A DNA stretch of 64,000 nucleotides from Neokomagataea anthophila (GTDB lineage Bacteria; Pseudomonadota; Alphaproteobacteria; Acetobacterales; Acetobacteraceae), in assembly GCF_018122595.1 (NCBI RefSeq), contig NZ_JAGRQH010000007.1:44024-108023 (forward strand). Direction: 5' to 3'. The translations under genes were made by a program, and so were the position numbers. The notes beneath the pieces are model-generated. The model ran no database searches. It saw only the letters and a program-made list of their open reading frames with translations, and had not been told where the DNA came from. This document shows positions 1 through 8,320 of the stretch, one piece after another; within the stretch, counting starts at the first letter, position 1; each line of letters begins with the position of its first letter.

Positions 1-583
1 GCACATCAATCCGGTGCAAGAAGATATAAGAGGCGATGCCCTGCCACAATAACGGCATAGCCGCACGGCCACGATATTCCCGCGCCACGCATGAACGACC
101 GACTTCCAGAAGACGACCCGGAAATTCCGTTAATGGGGAAATGTCGTACTCTGAAGCCGTATAAAAACGCCCAACCTTCTCTGCTGCGTCGGAGCGCAAA
201 AGACGATACGTCCCCACCACACCTTCAGCGCCAGAAGAAATATTATGGTCGATCACCAATAAGTGGTCAGCCACATCATCAAATTCATCAACATCACGCT
301 TGGTCCGCAAAGCCCGCTCGTCTGGGCGCGCACCCATTTCATCAAAGAAGACACGATAACGGAGGGCCTGAGCGGCATCACGCTCCGCATCTGTTTCTGC
401 CAGACGCACACCCAACGCCCCGCCACGCACTTCTTGAAAACCACCATCGCGATTCAAGGCCAACGTAGACAGTGTTTCCATTTGCCGACGAGTTTCTTCG
501 CTGCTGACGAGCGTATGGGCCTTTTCTTCCCCACATTCCTTAGCGGAAGACGGCACCTCTAACTCTGTCGGTTTTATTGTCAT
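1..583 (-). CDS. Ornithine-acyl-ACP N-acyltransferase-like GNAT protein (OlsB type), 3' end outside window
   Basis: This is an open frame from the ATG at 583 to the window edge, about 194 codons. The translation contains RYRVFFDEMGARP near residue 75, then ADHLLVIDHN, VGTYRLLR, GRFYTASEYDISPL and LLEVGRSCV. These are the conserved blocks of the GNAT-like acyltransferases that make lyso-ornithine lipid from ornithine and 3-hydroxyacyl-ACP (OlsB; hemolysin-like acyltransferase family). The product is expected to be cytoplasmic or membrane-associated. The start overlaps the stop of the upstream Fur-family gene by ATGA, so translation is probably coupled. The function is family inference. The C-terminus, and any downstream acyltransferase partner (OlsA), cannot be seen. 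Confidence 0.75.
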   Translation of the reverse strand, partial: MTIKPTELEVPSSAKECGEEKAHTLVSSEETRRQMETLSTLALNRDGGFQEVRGGALGVRLAETDAERDAAQALRYRVFFDEMGARPDERALRTKRDVDEFDDVADHLLVIDHNISSGAEGVVGTYRLLRSDAAEKVGRFYTASEYDISPLTEFPGRLLEVGRSCVAREYRGRAAMPLLWQGIASYIFLHRIDV

Positions 584-1113
584 GATCCGCTCTTATCTTT
601 CTTTGAGGAAATAATTTTCTCAGGTTTCGCATCAGGAATACGACGCCCAAAAATTTCAATACGATGTGACACAAGTTCAAAGCCTAGACGACGTGCAATT
701 TCCGTCATCAAACGAACAGGTTCATCATCTTCAAATTCTGCGACATGGCCACTCTCAACATCAATCAGATGATAATGATGGCCATTATCGCTGGCTTCAT
801 ACCGCGCGCGGCCACCACCAAAGTCGCGCCGCTCTAGGATTCCCTTCTCTTCAAGAAGGCGTACCGTACGATAAACTGTCGCGACAGAAATGCGCCCATC
901 AATCGCGGTTGCACGGCGGTATAGCTCTTCCACATCTGGGTGATCATCTGCAGCCGAAAGGACATAAGCGATGACCCGGCGTTGACCAGTCATCTTCAGG
1001 CCCTTCTCCACACAGAGACGAGCAATCGGCGAATCCTCTACGACTCCAGCACCAGCTGGTTGTCGTGCAGGGAAGCGGGACCCTGCGCCCGCAGTTTTTG
1101 TGTCAGCGACCAT
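580..1113 (-). CDS. fur: Fur-family metal-responsive transcriptional regulator
   Basis: The product is 177 aa. After a roughly 40-residue extension come the Fur winged-helix (MTGQRRVIAYVL, HPDVEELYRRA, SVATVYRTVRLLEEKG) and a dimerisation/metal region with NGHHYHLID and HRIEIFGRR. The C-terminal CxxC zinc motifs of gammaproteobacterial Fur are absent, as is common in alphaproteobacterial Fur/Mur proteins, so iron versus manganese specificity cannot be told from sequence. The true start may be internal, because the N-terminus is longer than usual. It overlaps the OlsB-like gene downstream by 4 bases, which suggests one transcript linking metal control with ornithine lipid synthesis. Confidence 0.9.
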   Translation of the reverse strand: MVADTKTAGAGSRFPARQPAGAGVVEDSPIARLCVEKGLKMTGQRRVIAYVLSAADDHPDVEELYRRATAIDGRISVATVYRTVRLLEEKGILERRDFGGGRARYEASDNGHHYHLIDVESGHVAEFEDDEPVRLMTEIARRLGFELVSHRIEIFGRRIPDAKPEKIISSKKDKSGS

Positions 1114-1162
1114 ATTTGCGGCCTAGCCGAAAAACGTTCCTGTTGTCCAATGCCTTCATTAT

Positions 1163-1199
1163 AAAAAAAACCCGCCCCTGTGATAGGAGCGGGTTTTTT
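1163..1199 (-). terminator. Rho-independent terminator after the mucR-like gene
   Basis: On the minus strand a CCCGCTCC / GGGGCGGG stem (one G-U pair) with a 7-base loop is followed by a run of eight T. On the plus strand it also ends in T residues, so it may act both ways. It separates the mucR-like gene from the fur promoter. Confidence 0.85.
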
Positions 1200-1209
1200 A
1201 AGAAGGTCA

Positions 1210-1617
1210 TTAGCCTGCGCGACGACGGCCAAGACCAATCTTGCGAGCCAAAGATGAGCGATGGCTTGCATAGTTTGGTGCAACCATCGGGTATTCTGGT
1301 GGCAAGCCCCAACGCTCACGGTATTCTTGTGGCGTCATGTTATAAACCGTCTTCAGATGACGGCGGAGAAGCTTCAGCTTCTTACCATCTTCCAAGCATA
1401 CGATGTAATCTGGGAACACGGACTTCTTCAGAGGTACAGCCGGAACTGGCTTTTCTTCTGGAAGCTCTGCAGGTGCATCAACAGTTGCCAGTGCTTCATG
1501 TACGGAGCGAATCAAAGACGGCAGCGTCTCTGTTTCAACATCGTGGTTAGATACATAAGCCGTGACAATCTGCGCGGTCAGATGTTTGAAGTCCGGCACT
1601 TCCATTTCTTGTGACAT
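1210..1617 (-). CDS. MucR/Ros-family transcriptional regulator
   Basis: The product is 135 aa. The C-terminal half carries the Ros/MucR core: SVFPDYIVCLEDGKKLKLL, RRHLKTVYNMTPQEYRERW, then YPMVAPNYASHRSSLARKIG. In Agrobacterium Ros the zinc ligands are CxxC and two His. Here the second Cys is Asp (CLEDG) and the second His is replaced (RRHLKTVYN), so the classic Cys2His2 site is incomplete. Similar zinc-poor MucR homologues are known in rhizobia. MucR proteins are global regulators of cell surface, motility and cell cycle genes, usually binding AT-rich DNA. It stands alone, with a terminator downstream and a divergent TusA-like gene upstream. Confidence 0.88.
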   Translation of the reverse strand: MSQEMEVPDFKHLTAQIVTAYVSNHDVETETLPSLIRSVHEALATVDAPAELPEEKPVPAVPLKKSVFPDYIVCLEDGKKLKLLRRHLKTVYNMTPQEYRERWGLPPEYPMVAPNYASHRSSLARKIGLGRRRAG

Positions 1618-1702
1618 ACCCTAAATCCTTTACAACATTTATGTGGGCCCCTTTAGCGGCTACAGTGAGTGTTATTCAAGTGTTAAAGGACAAAAAAACG
1701 CC

Positions 1703-1945
1703 GTGAAAGAAAATGAAATACTTCACCTCGACATTAGGGACAAAAAATGCCCTATGACCACTGTTTATATCCGCGCAAGTTTTGACAGCTTACTTTCTGG
1801 TCAGATTCTTGAAATTACCCTCAAAGGACATGACACATATAGAAATATTTCAGACATGCTGAAAATTATACCATGCAAAATCGTTAAAGACTTTCAATCA
1901 ATTAACGATTCCGATGTTTTTTCAGGAGTAATTACAAAGCCGTAA
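1703..1945 (+). CDS. TusA/SirA-like sulfurtransferase-family protein
   Basis: The protein is about 80 aa from a GTG at 1703, with AAAGGA about 12 bases upstream. An alternative GTG at 1643 would give 100 aa, longer than the family norm. It reads LDIRDKKCPMTTVYIRASF then LSGQILEITLKG, matching the TusA pattern LDxRGLxCPxP with its single active Cys in a CPM motif. TusA-type proteins relay sulfur as a persulfide in tRNA thiolation or sulfur trafficking. No partner (TusBCDE, rhodanese, YeeE) lies beside it, so the donor and acceptor are unknown. The gene is AT-rich compared with its neighbours. Confidence 0.7.
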   Translation: MKENEILHLDIRDKKCPMTTVYIRASFDSLLSGQILEITLKGHDTYRNISDMLKIIPCKIVKDFQSINDSDVFSGVITKP

Positions 1946-2055
1946 GAACGTTTCTCTCGACTGTGCTTATCACCTCATTTCCGAGGTACACAGCATGCTT
2001 AATACGGCAGAAAAAAGCCAATTTTTACTAATTTTTTTATAAGACTATATACACT

Positions 2056-2499
2056 TCAAACCGCGTTTCGCCGGAGCACAGAAGCGTCGCTACCATCTTG
2101 GTAATAACGCTTTCTGTATCCCACCGCATCAAAACCCAAACTTTGATACAGAGCTTGGGCCGCTACATTATGCACGGATACTTCTAGAAAGACCGTGCCA
2201 TATTGGAGCACCTCTTGCACCAAACGCCGCCCTACACCGCAGCGACGCGCTTGAGGCAACGTACCCAAGGTCAAAATTTCTACCTCACCAGCAATAACGC
2301 GGTATACCATCAAGCCGAGACCAAGCTCGCCACGGTGAGCGCAATAGGCGCGCGTTCCAGGGATTGTGAAAATTTCATGAAACGATTCGCAACTCCACAC
2401 TTCACCACCAGCGAAAACCTCAGCATGCATTGCCGCCAATAATGGCGCAGCTTCCGCACCACACTCAGAAAGTGTGTAATCTTGTCCCTGACCACTCAT
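2056..2499 (-). CDS. rimI: Ribosomal protein bS18-alanine N-acetyltransferase (RimI-like GNAT)
   Basis: The product is 147 aa with a single GNAT fold: the acetyl-CoA loop ARRCGVGRRLVQE near residue 85, then VFLEVSVHNVAAQALYQSLGF and YRKRYY typical of RimI. The family acetylates the N-terminal Ala of ribosomal protein bS18. Its start overlaps the tsaB stop (shared base at 2499). The tsaB-rimI pairing is widespread in bacteria and supports the call. A general GNAT role cannot be excluded from sequence alone. Confidence 0.88.
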   Translation of the reverse strand: MSGQGQDYTLSECGAEAAPLLAAMHAEVFAGGEVWSCESFHEIFTIPGTRAYCAHRGELGLGLMVYRVIAGEVEILTLGTLPQARRCGVGRRLVQEVLQYGTVFLEVSVHNVAAQALYQSLGFDAVGYRKRYYQDGSDASVLRRNAV

Positions 2500-3128
2500 T
2501 ACACAGGCGCTGGACGCAACCCGGCAGCGGGCGGCTTTGCCTCAGGTGGATCAACATACAATGGCGAAAGCGTTTCTACCCCACACTTCTCGGCAGCGGT
2601 CACAACCCCAAGCGCTGTTGGCGATAACAGCGCTACCGTAGGACAGCCCCAAACGCGCTCACCATCAACCGCATCCCCCGTTACACAGGCAAGAAATGCC
2701 GTATCAAACTCAGCCTCAGGAACAGCAAACACCGCCCCCTCTGGTGGATCTACGAAAAAGCGGCCTCGCCGCGCCACACTCACACATGTGACATCATCGC
2801 GTGCCAACGTTGCGCGCAAGGCAGCACCAAGCGTTACACCGATCGTTGGACATCCAAAGCCCGCAGCAAAGCCACTCGCCAAAGCCAGCGATGCTCGCAA
2901 TCCAGTGAAAGAGCCTGGGCCAATCACTGCAACCACGCGATCTGGACGAAAAGCTTCTCCCGTGCGTTCTACTTCTGCCAATAATGTATGCAGTGTCGGG
3001 GCAAAATGCTCAGAGGCCCCACGCCCTGTCAAAACGGTCTGCGCAATGACCTGTGTGCCATCAAGGAGAGCAACGAGATTCGTCGGCTGCGCTCCTGCAC
3101 CGGCACCATTCAAGACAATGGTTTTCAT
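2499..3128 (-). CDS. tsaB: tRNA threonylcarbamoyladenosine biosynthesis protein TsaB
   Basis: The product is 209 aa. It has the TsaB/YeaZ ASKHA fold with PDRVVAVIGPGSFTGLRA around residues 62-79, the signature GPGSFTGLR segment, preceded by ASEHFAPTLHTLLAE. TsaB is the non-catalytic scaffold that works with TsaD and TsaE to make t6A37 on ANN-decoding tRNAs. Its C-terminus is rich in Pro and Ala. It is followed directly by rimI with a one-base overlap. It appears complete. Confidence 0.92.
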   Translation of the reverse strand: MKTIVLNGAGAGAQPTNLVALLDGTQVIAQTVLTGRGASEHFAPTLHTLLAEVERTGEAFRPDRVVAVIGPGSFTGLRASLALASGFAAGFGCPTIGVTLGAALRATLARDDVTCVSVARRGRFFVDPPEGAVFAVPEAEFDTAFLACVTGDAVDGERVWGCPTVALLSPTALGVVTAAEKCGVETLSPLYVDPPEAKPPAAGLRPAPV

Positions 3129-3152
3129 TTTTATATCAGGCTCATGAACGCA

Positions 3153-3761
3153 TTACGATAAACAGAAGCATGCCTCATCAAAAGACAAGCGCGGAGCACG
3201 TGGCGGAGCATGATCTGGATGTGGGACATTCTCAGCTGGATACCCTAACCCTACTAAGAAATTAGCACGCCACCCTTTACCGGCAAGCAGCGTATCTTCC
3301 ACCGCAAAAGTGTCAAACCCGGACATTGGCATCACATCCAGCCCCAGCATCCGCGCGGCAAGAATGAGATAACCACCCTGCAATGTGCCGTTTCTGAAAG
3401 ATGTTTCTTCCGAAAGACCAACATCTGCTGCAAACCATTCACGCAGCGTCGGATCAACACCTAAACGCGGGAAAGCTTCGAAAAACAACGGATCATGGCA
3501 CACAACAGCCAAAACGGGCGCCGCCATGGCGCGCTCTACATTACCAACCGATAATGATGGTTTGATCCGCTCACGCGCTTCAGGTGTTGTCAGAAAAACA
3601 AACCGAGCTGGGGAGCAATTACCCGACGTTGGTCCCATTTTCACCAAGTCATACAACTGGTGTAGAACCTCTTCCGGTACCGGGCGCCGCGAGAATGAAG
3701 TCGCCGTTCGTGCGTTCTCCAACACAGCCGTCGCAACCGATGCCATACCCAGCTCTGTCAT
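3153..3761 (-). CDS. RutE-like malonic semialdehyde reductase / nitroreductase family protein
   Basis: The product is 202 aa. Features of the RutE/HadB nitroreductase subfamily are visible: TATSFSRRPVPEEVLHQLY, MGPTSGNCSPARFVFL (FMN contact), GGYLILAARMLGLDVMPMSGFD and ANFLVGLGYP followed by PRLSFDEA. RutE reduces malonic semialdehyde to 3-hydroxypropionate in pyrimidine catabolism, but no other rut gene is nearby, so a more general flavin reductase role is possible. It is 3 bases from the NifU-like gene upstream and probably co-transcribed with it. Confidence 0.8.
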   Translation of the reverse strand: MTELGMASVATAVLENARTATSFSRRPVPEEVLHQLYDLVKMGPTSGNCSPARFVFLTTPEARERIKPSLSVGNVERAMAAPVLAVVCHDPLFFEAFPRLGVDPTLREWFAADVGLSEETSFRNGTLQGGYLILAARMLGLDVMPMSGFDTFAVEDTLLAGKGWRANFLVGLGYPAENVPHPDHAPPRAPRLSFDEACFCLS

Positions 3762-3764
3762 TTA

Positions 3765-4334
3765 TCAGTCCTCGACTTGCTCAACTGCTGAGACTTCCGG
3801 CACGTAATGACGGAGCATATTCTCAACACCATGCTTCAAGGTTGCACGAGATGATGGGCAGCCTGAACATGCGCCTTGCATGCTCAAATAAACGATTCCG
3901 TCTCGGTAACCACGGAAAGCAATATCACCACCGTCACTCGCAACGGCAGGGCGTACACGCTCATCCAAAAGGTCACGAATACGCTGGACCGTTTCACTGT
4001 CTTTTTCAGCAATAGCGGCATCAACAGCGGAGGCGCTTTGACCTTCAACAAAAACTGGACGGTTTGCTTCAAAAAAGCTTGTCAAAAGTCCAAGCAAAAT
4101 TGGCTTCAGAGCCGGCCAATCAGCTTCTGGATGCTTAGTAATAGACACGAAGTCATTACCAAGGAAAACACGCCGCACATCTGCATGTGCGAACAATTCA
4201 ACCGCCAATTCAGAGCGGCCTTCTGCAGAAACGACATCACCAAAATCAGCCGTACCCGCAGCACCCATTACGGCACGACCAGGTAAGAATTTTAGCGTTT
4301 CTGGATTAGGAGTATCTTCAGTCTCGATGAACAT
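3765..4334 (-). CDS. NifU/Nfu-type iron-sulfur cluster carrier protein
   Basis: The product is 189 aa with two parts. The N-terminal Nfu domain has MFIETEDTPNPETLKFLPG and VFLGNDFVSITK. The C-terminal NifU domain has RPAVASDGGDIAFRGY and the cluster-binding CSGCPSS near residue 160. Such proteins hold a 4Fe-4S cluster at the dimer interface and pass it to target apoproteins. The pattern matches the alphaproteobacterial/mitochondrial Nfu1 form. It is probably the first gene of a unit with the RutE-like, tsaB and rimI genes. Confidence 0.9.
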   Translation of the reverse strand: MFIETEDTPNPETLKFLPGRAVMGAAGTADFGDVVSAEGRSELAVELFAHADVRRVFLGNDFVSITKHPEADWPALKPILLGLLTSFFEANRPVFVEGQSASAVDAAIAEKDSETVQRIRDLLDERVRPAVASDGGDIAFRGYRDGIVYLSMQGACSGCPSSRATLKHGVENMLRHYVPEVSAVEQVED

Positions 4335-4417
4335 GCGTCGTCCGTCCTTCTCAACACGTTTCCGTCACATGTGCCGTTTCTGCCCCAGACGCAAGAGGGA
4401 GAGACAAAATAATAGGA

Positions 4418-5755
4418 CTAAACACGGTGCTCTTTCTGTACCGGCCGCTCACAAGGTAGCGATATTACAGCACACAAACCGCCATAACCACGCTGTGCAT
4501 CACCTTGCGTCAAGCGAAAAGTACCTCCTTCCCGCTGAACCTCACGAGAAACAATAGCAAGCCCTAAACCGATCCCACCAGTCTGCCGAGAACGTGATTC
4601 TTCTAGGCGATAGAAAGGGGTGAGCACACGATCACGCTCACTCTCTGGGATTCCCGGCCCATTATCACTGACACAAATATCAACCCAACCGGGTTTAGGC
4701 TGCACAATTTCTACCAGTACACGCCCACCATACTTCAGGCCATTTTCAATCAAATTAGAAAGCACTCGCTTCATAGCCAACGGGCGCACTGTAAGGCGAA
4801 AGTGCTCCGGGCCTTCATAGCGTGCATCACGCCCTAAATCAGAACAATCATCCACCAGAGTATAAATGGTCGCCACAATATCGGTAACGCGCATCGGCTC
4901 CGGATCATCCGCCCCAGAGAGATAAGCAAGGACACCATTCACCATGATTTCCATCTCATCCAAATCCGCTTCGATGGCGGTTTGCGCCTCAACATCCATC
5001 AAGAAACCACTGCGCAAACGCAAACGCGTTAAGGGCGTGCGCAAATCATGTGACACCGCGGCAAGCGCTTGAGTGCGATCATCCAACAAACTCTGAATGC
5101 GCATTTGCATCGCATTAATTGTCCGTGCAACACCGCGCACTTCTCGGGAACCCTGCTCTTTTACGGGCACCCACTCCTCATTACGACCAACACGCTCCGC
5201 GGCTTCGCTCAATGCACGAAATGGAAGGCTTAGCCCCTGAATCAAAATAGCAGCAGCAATACTAATGGCTCCCGCCGTAATCGCGGCAGCCGCTAAACCG
5301 CGCGTAAAAGTATGCCTTTGCATCAAACCGGGAACGCGATATCGCATAATACTGCCATCAGACAGGACTGCACTTCCCAAAACATCCGTTGCACTGGGTG
5401 CCAACGTGTACAGATCCAAATCGGCTTTTGCTAACGTTGGATAGTCCCGCGCCAAACGGTGAACCAAACGCTTTAGGGATGGGCTGTGATGTCGTGGCAA
5501 ATTCGGGAGGTTTGGCAAGTCCAAACGAGCTTCCCATGAAACATCCAACTCACTTCCAGATAGAACAACTGCCAAAAACGAGCGCTGGCTTGCAGGTGCT
5601 GAGGACAAAACGCGCAGATCCGTATTAAGCGCATCCCCTAATTGTACAAAACGTACGTCATTCACAATGAATGACTCCGCTTCATTATAAAAAATTGTAT
5701 TGGCCATAAAGACCAAGACAACAGCCACGATCAAAACAACGCTAACGCGCCCCAC
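4418..5755 (-). CDS. Membrane sensor histidine kinase of an OmpR-type two-component system
   Basis: The product is 445 aa from a GTG start. One membrane segment lies at residues 5-20 and a second near 153-173, with a roughly 130-residue periplasmic sensor between them, then HAMP. The H-box is AAVSHDLRTPLTRLRLR with His about residue 236. The ATP-binding domain has NLIENGLKYGG, VSDNGPGIPE and GGIGLGLAIVSREV. The frame is open upstream and continues over the response-regulator end without an ATG, so the start is uncertain by up to about 15 codons. It lies 38 bases after the response-regulator stop, forming an operon. The stimulus is unknown. Confidence 0.9.
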   Translation of the reverse strand: MGRVSVVLIVAVVLVFMANTIFYNEAESFIVNDVRFVQLGDALNTDLRVLSSAPASQRSFLAVVLSGSELDVSWEARLDLPNLPNLPRHHSPSLKRLVHRLARDYPTLAKADLDLYTLAPSATDVLGSAVLSDGSIMRYRVPGLMQRHTFTRGLAAAAITAGAISIAAAILIQGLSLPFRALSEAAERVGRNEEWVPVKEQGSREVRGVARTINAMQMRIQSLLDDRTQALAAVSHDLRTPLTRLRLRSGFLMDVEAQTAIEADLDEMEIMVNGVLAYLSGADDPEPMRVTDIVATIYTLVDDCSDLGRDARYEGPEHFRLTVRPLAMKRVLSNLIENGLKYGGRVLVEIVQPKPGWVDICVSDNGPGIPESERDRVLTPFYRLEESRSRQTGGIGLGLAIVSREVQREGGTFRLTQGDAQRGYGGLCAVISLPCERPVQKEHRV

Positions 5756-5793
5756 GTGGCCTAAGGGTAAAAATGAAAAACGCTCAGAAATTG

Positions 5794-6558
5794 TCAGACC
5801 CGCTCTACTTCGGCGACAAAAATATATCCTAACCCGCGCACCGTGCGAATTAATTGCTCCGCATCACCGCCTAGCTTCCTGCGAAGACGGCTAACCAACA
5901 CGTCAATGCTTCGGTCTGATACATCCCCTAAGCGCGTCCGAGACAGTTCCAACAAGCGGTCCCGCGCGATAACCCGCTGGGGATTATCCAAGAAACTTGT
6001 CAAGAGGTCGTGCTCTGCACCCGAAATATCAACCGTTACACCTGCAGGGTCAACCAACTCACGGCGACGCAAGTCCAGTGTCCATCCAGCAAATTTCAGA
6101 CGCTCACGCCGTGCTGGCTCTTGCACCGTACCAACACTACCCCGACGCAACGCAGCACGAACACGCGCCAGAAGCTCACGTTGACCAAAAGGCTTTGGCA
6201 CATAGTCATCAGCCCCAGCCTCAAGCCCATTAACGCGATCACGCTCTTCCCCACGAGCAGACACCATAATAATCGGCAATTGTGCTGGCGGGGGCTCTTC
6301 GGCGTGCGCCATGGCATTACCACTACGCAAAGCACGGCACAGTTCTACACCGTTACTACCCGGCAACATCACATCCATGATGATCAAATCAACCGGTGCC
6401 AGTTCCAACGCTTCCCACATTTCCTCTCCACATGCGACACCGCGCACACGGAAACCAGCCCCTTGAAGAGCACGCAAAATCAGGGTGCGCATCCCCGCAT
6501 CGTCTTCAACAACGAGAATACGCGCCGGTAGATTGGGATCAGTAAGATTTGGCTGCAC
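5794..6558 (-). CDS. OmpR/PhoB-family response regulator
   Basis: The product is 254 aa. The receiver domain has ILVVEDDAG with acidic residues 19-20, the phospho-acceptor Asp62 in IIMDVMLPGSNG, and Lys122 in DDYVPKPF. The C-terminal winged helix has VDISGAEHDLLTSFLDNP, RVIARDRLLEL and DRSIDVLVSRLRRKLG, ending GLGYIFVAEVE. It is the partner of the kinase just downstream. An insertion (about residues 81-92, HAEEPPPAQ) is slightly longer than usual between receiver strands. Targets are unknown. The nodT-type gene lies upstream, and repeats sit in the promoter gap. Confidence 0.93.
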   Translation of the reverse strand: MQPNLTDPNLPARILVVEDDAGMRTLILRALQGAGFRVRGVACGEEMWEALELAPVDLIIMDVMLPGSNGVELCRALRSGNAMAHAEEPPPAQLPIIMVSARGEERDRVNGLEAGADDYVPKPFGQRELLARVRAALRRGSVGTVQEPARRERLKFAGWTLDLRRRELVDPAGVTVDISGAEHDLLTSFLDNPQRVIARDRLLELSRTRLGDVSDRSIDVLVSRLRRKLGGDAEQLIRTVRGLGYIFVAEVERV

Positions 6559-6611
6559 GCTCTTGCTTATCCATGCTGAGAAGAAAAACTTACACCCTCA
6601 ATAACATGTAA

Positions 6612-6662
6612 ATTGCGCTTAGCAATAAAGAGCAGCGCAATATTTTAGCAACAAATTTTAGC
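6612..6662. promoter_or_regulatory. Inverted repeat and direct repeats upstream of the response-regulator gene
   Basis: ATTGCGCT at 6612-6619 pairs with AGCGCAAT at 6634-6641 (14-base spacer). Beside it ATTTTAGC is repeated at 6642-6649 and 6655-6662, a 13-base period. OmpR-family regulators often bind direct repeats about 10-11 bases apart, so an autoregulatory site is possible. The inverted repeat may instead end the nodT-type transcript, but it has no clear T run. Confidence 0.35.
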
Positions 6663-6671
6663 GAGCCATCA

Positions 6672-8222
6672 TTACGGCCCCGGAGACACTGCTACCAATG
6701 AACGCTTAGAAGGATCATTTTCTGGCAAAACACTGCTCCAACCACCGCCCAAAGCATTATACAAACGCGCCAAATCTGTCGCGAGAGTGCAATCGCTTTC
6801 GGCCAAATCCAGCTGTACTGACTGGAGCTGCGTCTGCGCATTTAGCACGCTCAGATACGTCGTTAACCCTGAACGATACTGGCTTTTTGCGAGGTTCAAG
6901 GCGCGTTGGTTATCATCAACCGCACCTGCCAAAGCCTGACGGTGTAACTGCTCGTTTCGGTAAGCAATGAGCGCATTATCAACATCATGCCAAGCCTGCA
7001 AAACCGTTTGCTGATAATTAATGGCAGCCGCTTTTTGTGCGTATTCTTTCAACGCTAATTGCCCGCGCAAACGCCCACCTTGAAAAATAGGCAATGAAAT
7101 AGATGGACCAATATTCCATGCTCGTGCATTCCAGAATCCTAAGTCACGGAAAGACAAGCTTTGGAATCCAAAGTCAGCATTAATCGTCACTTTAGGATAA
7201 AAGTCAGCGGTTGCTTCGCCGACTTCTGCAACAGCCCCACGGAGCTTTGCTTCAGCCTCACGAATATCCGGACGACGCTGCGCAAGCTCAGAAGGCAAAC
7301 CAACCGGAACAACGGGCGGAACAACCGGCGTTGCACGCGCCGTAAGCTCTTCATTTAAGCTACTAGGCGCATCACCCAATAAGAGTGCGACGGCATTCTT
7401 TTCTTGCGCCACAGCCTGCGCTAATTGCGCCAAGCGACTTTCAGTTTCGTGCACACGTCCTTGAGCAGTATCCACGTCAAGTTCCGATACCAGACCGGCG
7501 CGATAACGAGCCTGCGCAAGAGCTTGGAACTGCTTCAATGTTGCTAAATTGTCCGTCAAAACACGTTGGCGCGTCTGATCACCACGCAATGTAAGATATG
7601 CACGCGCCATATCCGCTTGTTGTGCGATCAAAACAGCCCGCCGCTCTTCATCAGACGCAGCCAAATCTGCTTTTGCCGCATCATATTGGTGTGCTACTCG
7701 CCCCCAAAGATCGATTTCATAAGTGGCATCAATCCCATCTTTCCACTGATCTAATTGTGGGATTTCAGTATCGCTCGCAGCACGTTGCGCCAGCTGCCCT
7801 GCAGTACCAGAGCCTAACCCTTTTCCAACCTGCCCAATCGCTTCTTGGGCGAATTTAGAACTAAATTGGCTACGCTGATAGGAGCCCGAAGCACTCAAAC
7901 CCGGAAAACGCTCTGCACCTGCCATCATCAATTGCGCTCTACTCTGCGCAAGATTTGCTGTGGAGAGACGAAATGCCAAATTCTGATGCACCAAACGATT
8001 TTCCAAAGACGTCAGTTCGTCATCATGGAACAAGGCCCACCACTGATCCGATATTGCTTCTTCACGCGTGATGCTAGTCGGAGCCTGTGTCACGCTTTGG
8101 GTATAATGTTCCGGAGCCCATGACTTAGGCGCATGAAACTCCGGGCCGACATGCAAGCACCCTGAAAGAGCAACAATGGCAACGCCAGCAGACAAAGCTC
8201 GTACAAAAGAAGTTGCTCTCAC
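6672..8222 (-). CDS. NodT-family outer-membrane efflux lipoprotein (TolC-like), EmrAB-linked
   Basis: From the GTG at 8222 (AGGGG about 8 bases upstream) the product is 516 aa. A lipoprotein signal, VRALSAGVAIVALSGC, places the acylated Cys near residue 22, followed by VGPEFHAPKSW, the standard start of NodT-type factors. Two OEP repeats follow, with SELAQRRPDIREAEAKL and YRSGLTTYLSVLNAQTQL. A longer frame starts at 8255 but would place the start inside the operator. Together with the EmrA-like adaptor and EmrB-like permease encoded to the right it would complete a three-part drug exporter. The TetR gene lies between, on the other strand. Confidence 0.92.
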   Translation of the reverse strand: MRATSFVRALSAGVAIVALSGCLHVGPEFHAPKSWAPEHYTQSVTQAPTSITREEAISDQWWALFHDDELTSLENRLVHQNLAFRLSTANLAQSRAQLMMAGAERFPGLSASGSYQRSQFSSKFAQEAIGQVGKGLGSGTAGQLAQRAASDTEIPQLDQWKDGIDATYEIDLWGRVAHQYDAAKADLAASDEERRAVLIAQQADMARAYLTLRGDQTRQRVLTDNLATLKQFQALAQARYRAGLVSELDVDTAQGRVHETESRLAQLAQAVAQEKNAVALLLGDAPSSLNEELTARATPVVPPVVPVGLPSELAQRRPDIREAEAKLRGAVAEVGEATADFYPKVTINADFGFQSLSFRDLGFWNARAWNIGPSISLPIFQGGRLRGQLALKEYAQKAAAINYQQTVLQAWHDVDNALIAYRNEQLHRQALAGAVDDNQRALNLAKSQYRSGLTTYLSVLNAQTQLQSVQLDLAESDCTLATDLARLYNALGGGWSSVLPENDPSKRSLVAVSPGP

Positions 8223-8254
8223 GATCAGACCCCTGAAACAGAAATAATCTTGCA

Positions 8255-8275
8255 CTGACCGACCAGTTCGGTCAG
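8255..8275. promoter_or_regulatory. Palindromic TetR operator, copy 1
   Basis: CTGACCGA and TCGGTCAG are perfect 8-base arms around CCAGT, in the gap between the divergent nodT-type and tetR genes. A nearly identical palindrome at 11724-11746 precedes emrA. The pairing with the TetR-family gene next door strongly suggests this is its operator. Binding is inferred, not shown. Confidence 0.8.
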
Positions 8276-8320
8276 CATAATGCGTATTGCAGTTTGATTA
8301 CGAAAGAACGCTGGCGCTTT

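Noticed and set aside
2482..3147. 221-codon plus-strand frame over tsaB
   Set aside because: Low-complexity Ser/Ala/Pro/Arg translation, antisense to a well-supported tsaB with the GPGSFTGLR motif.
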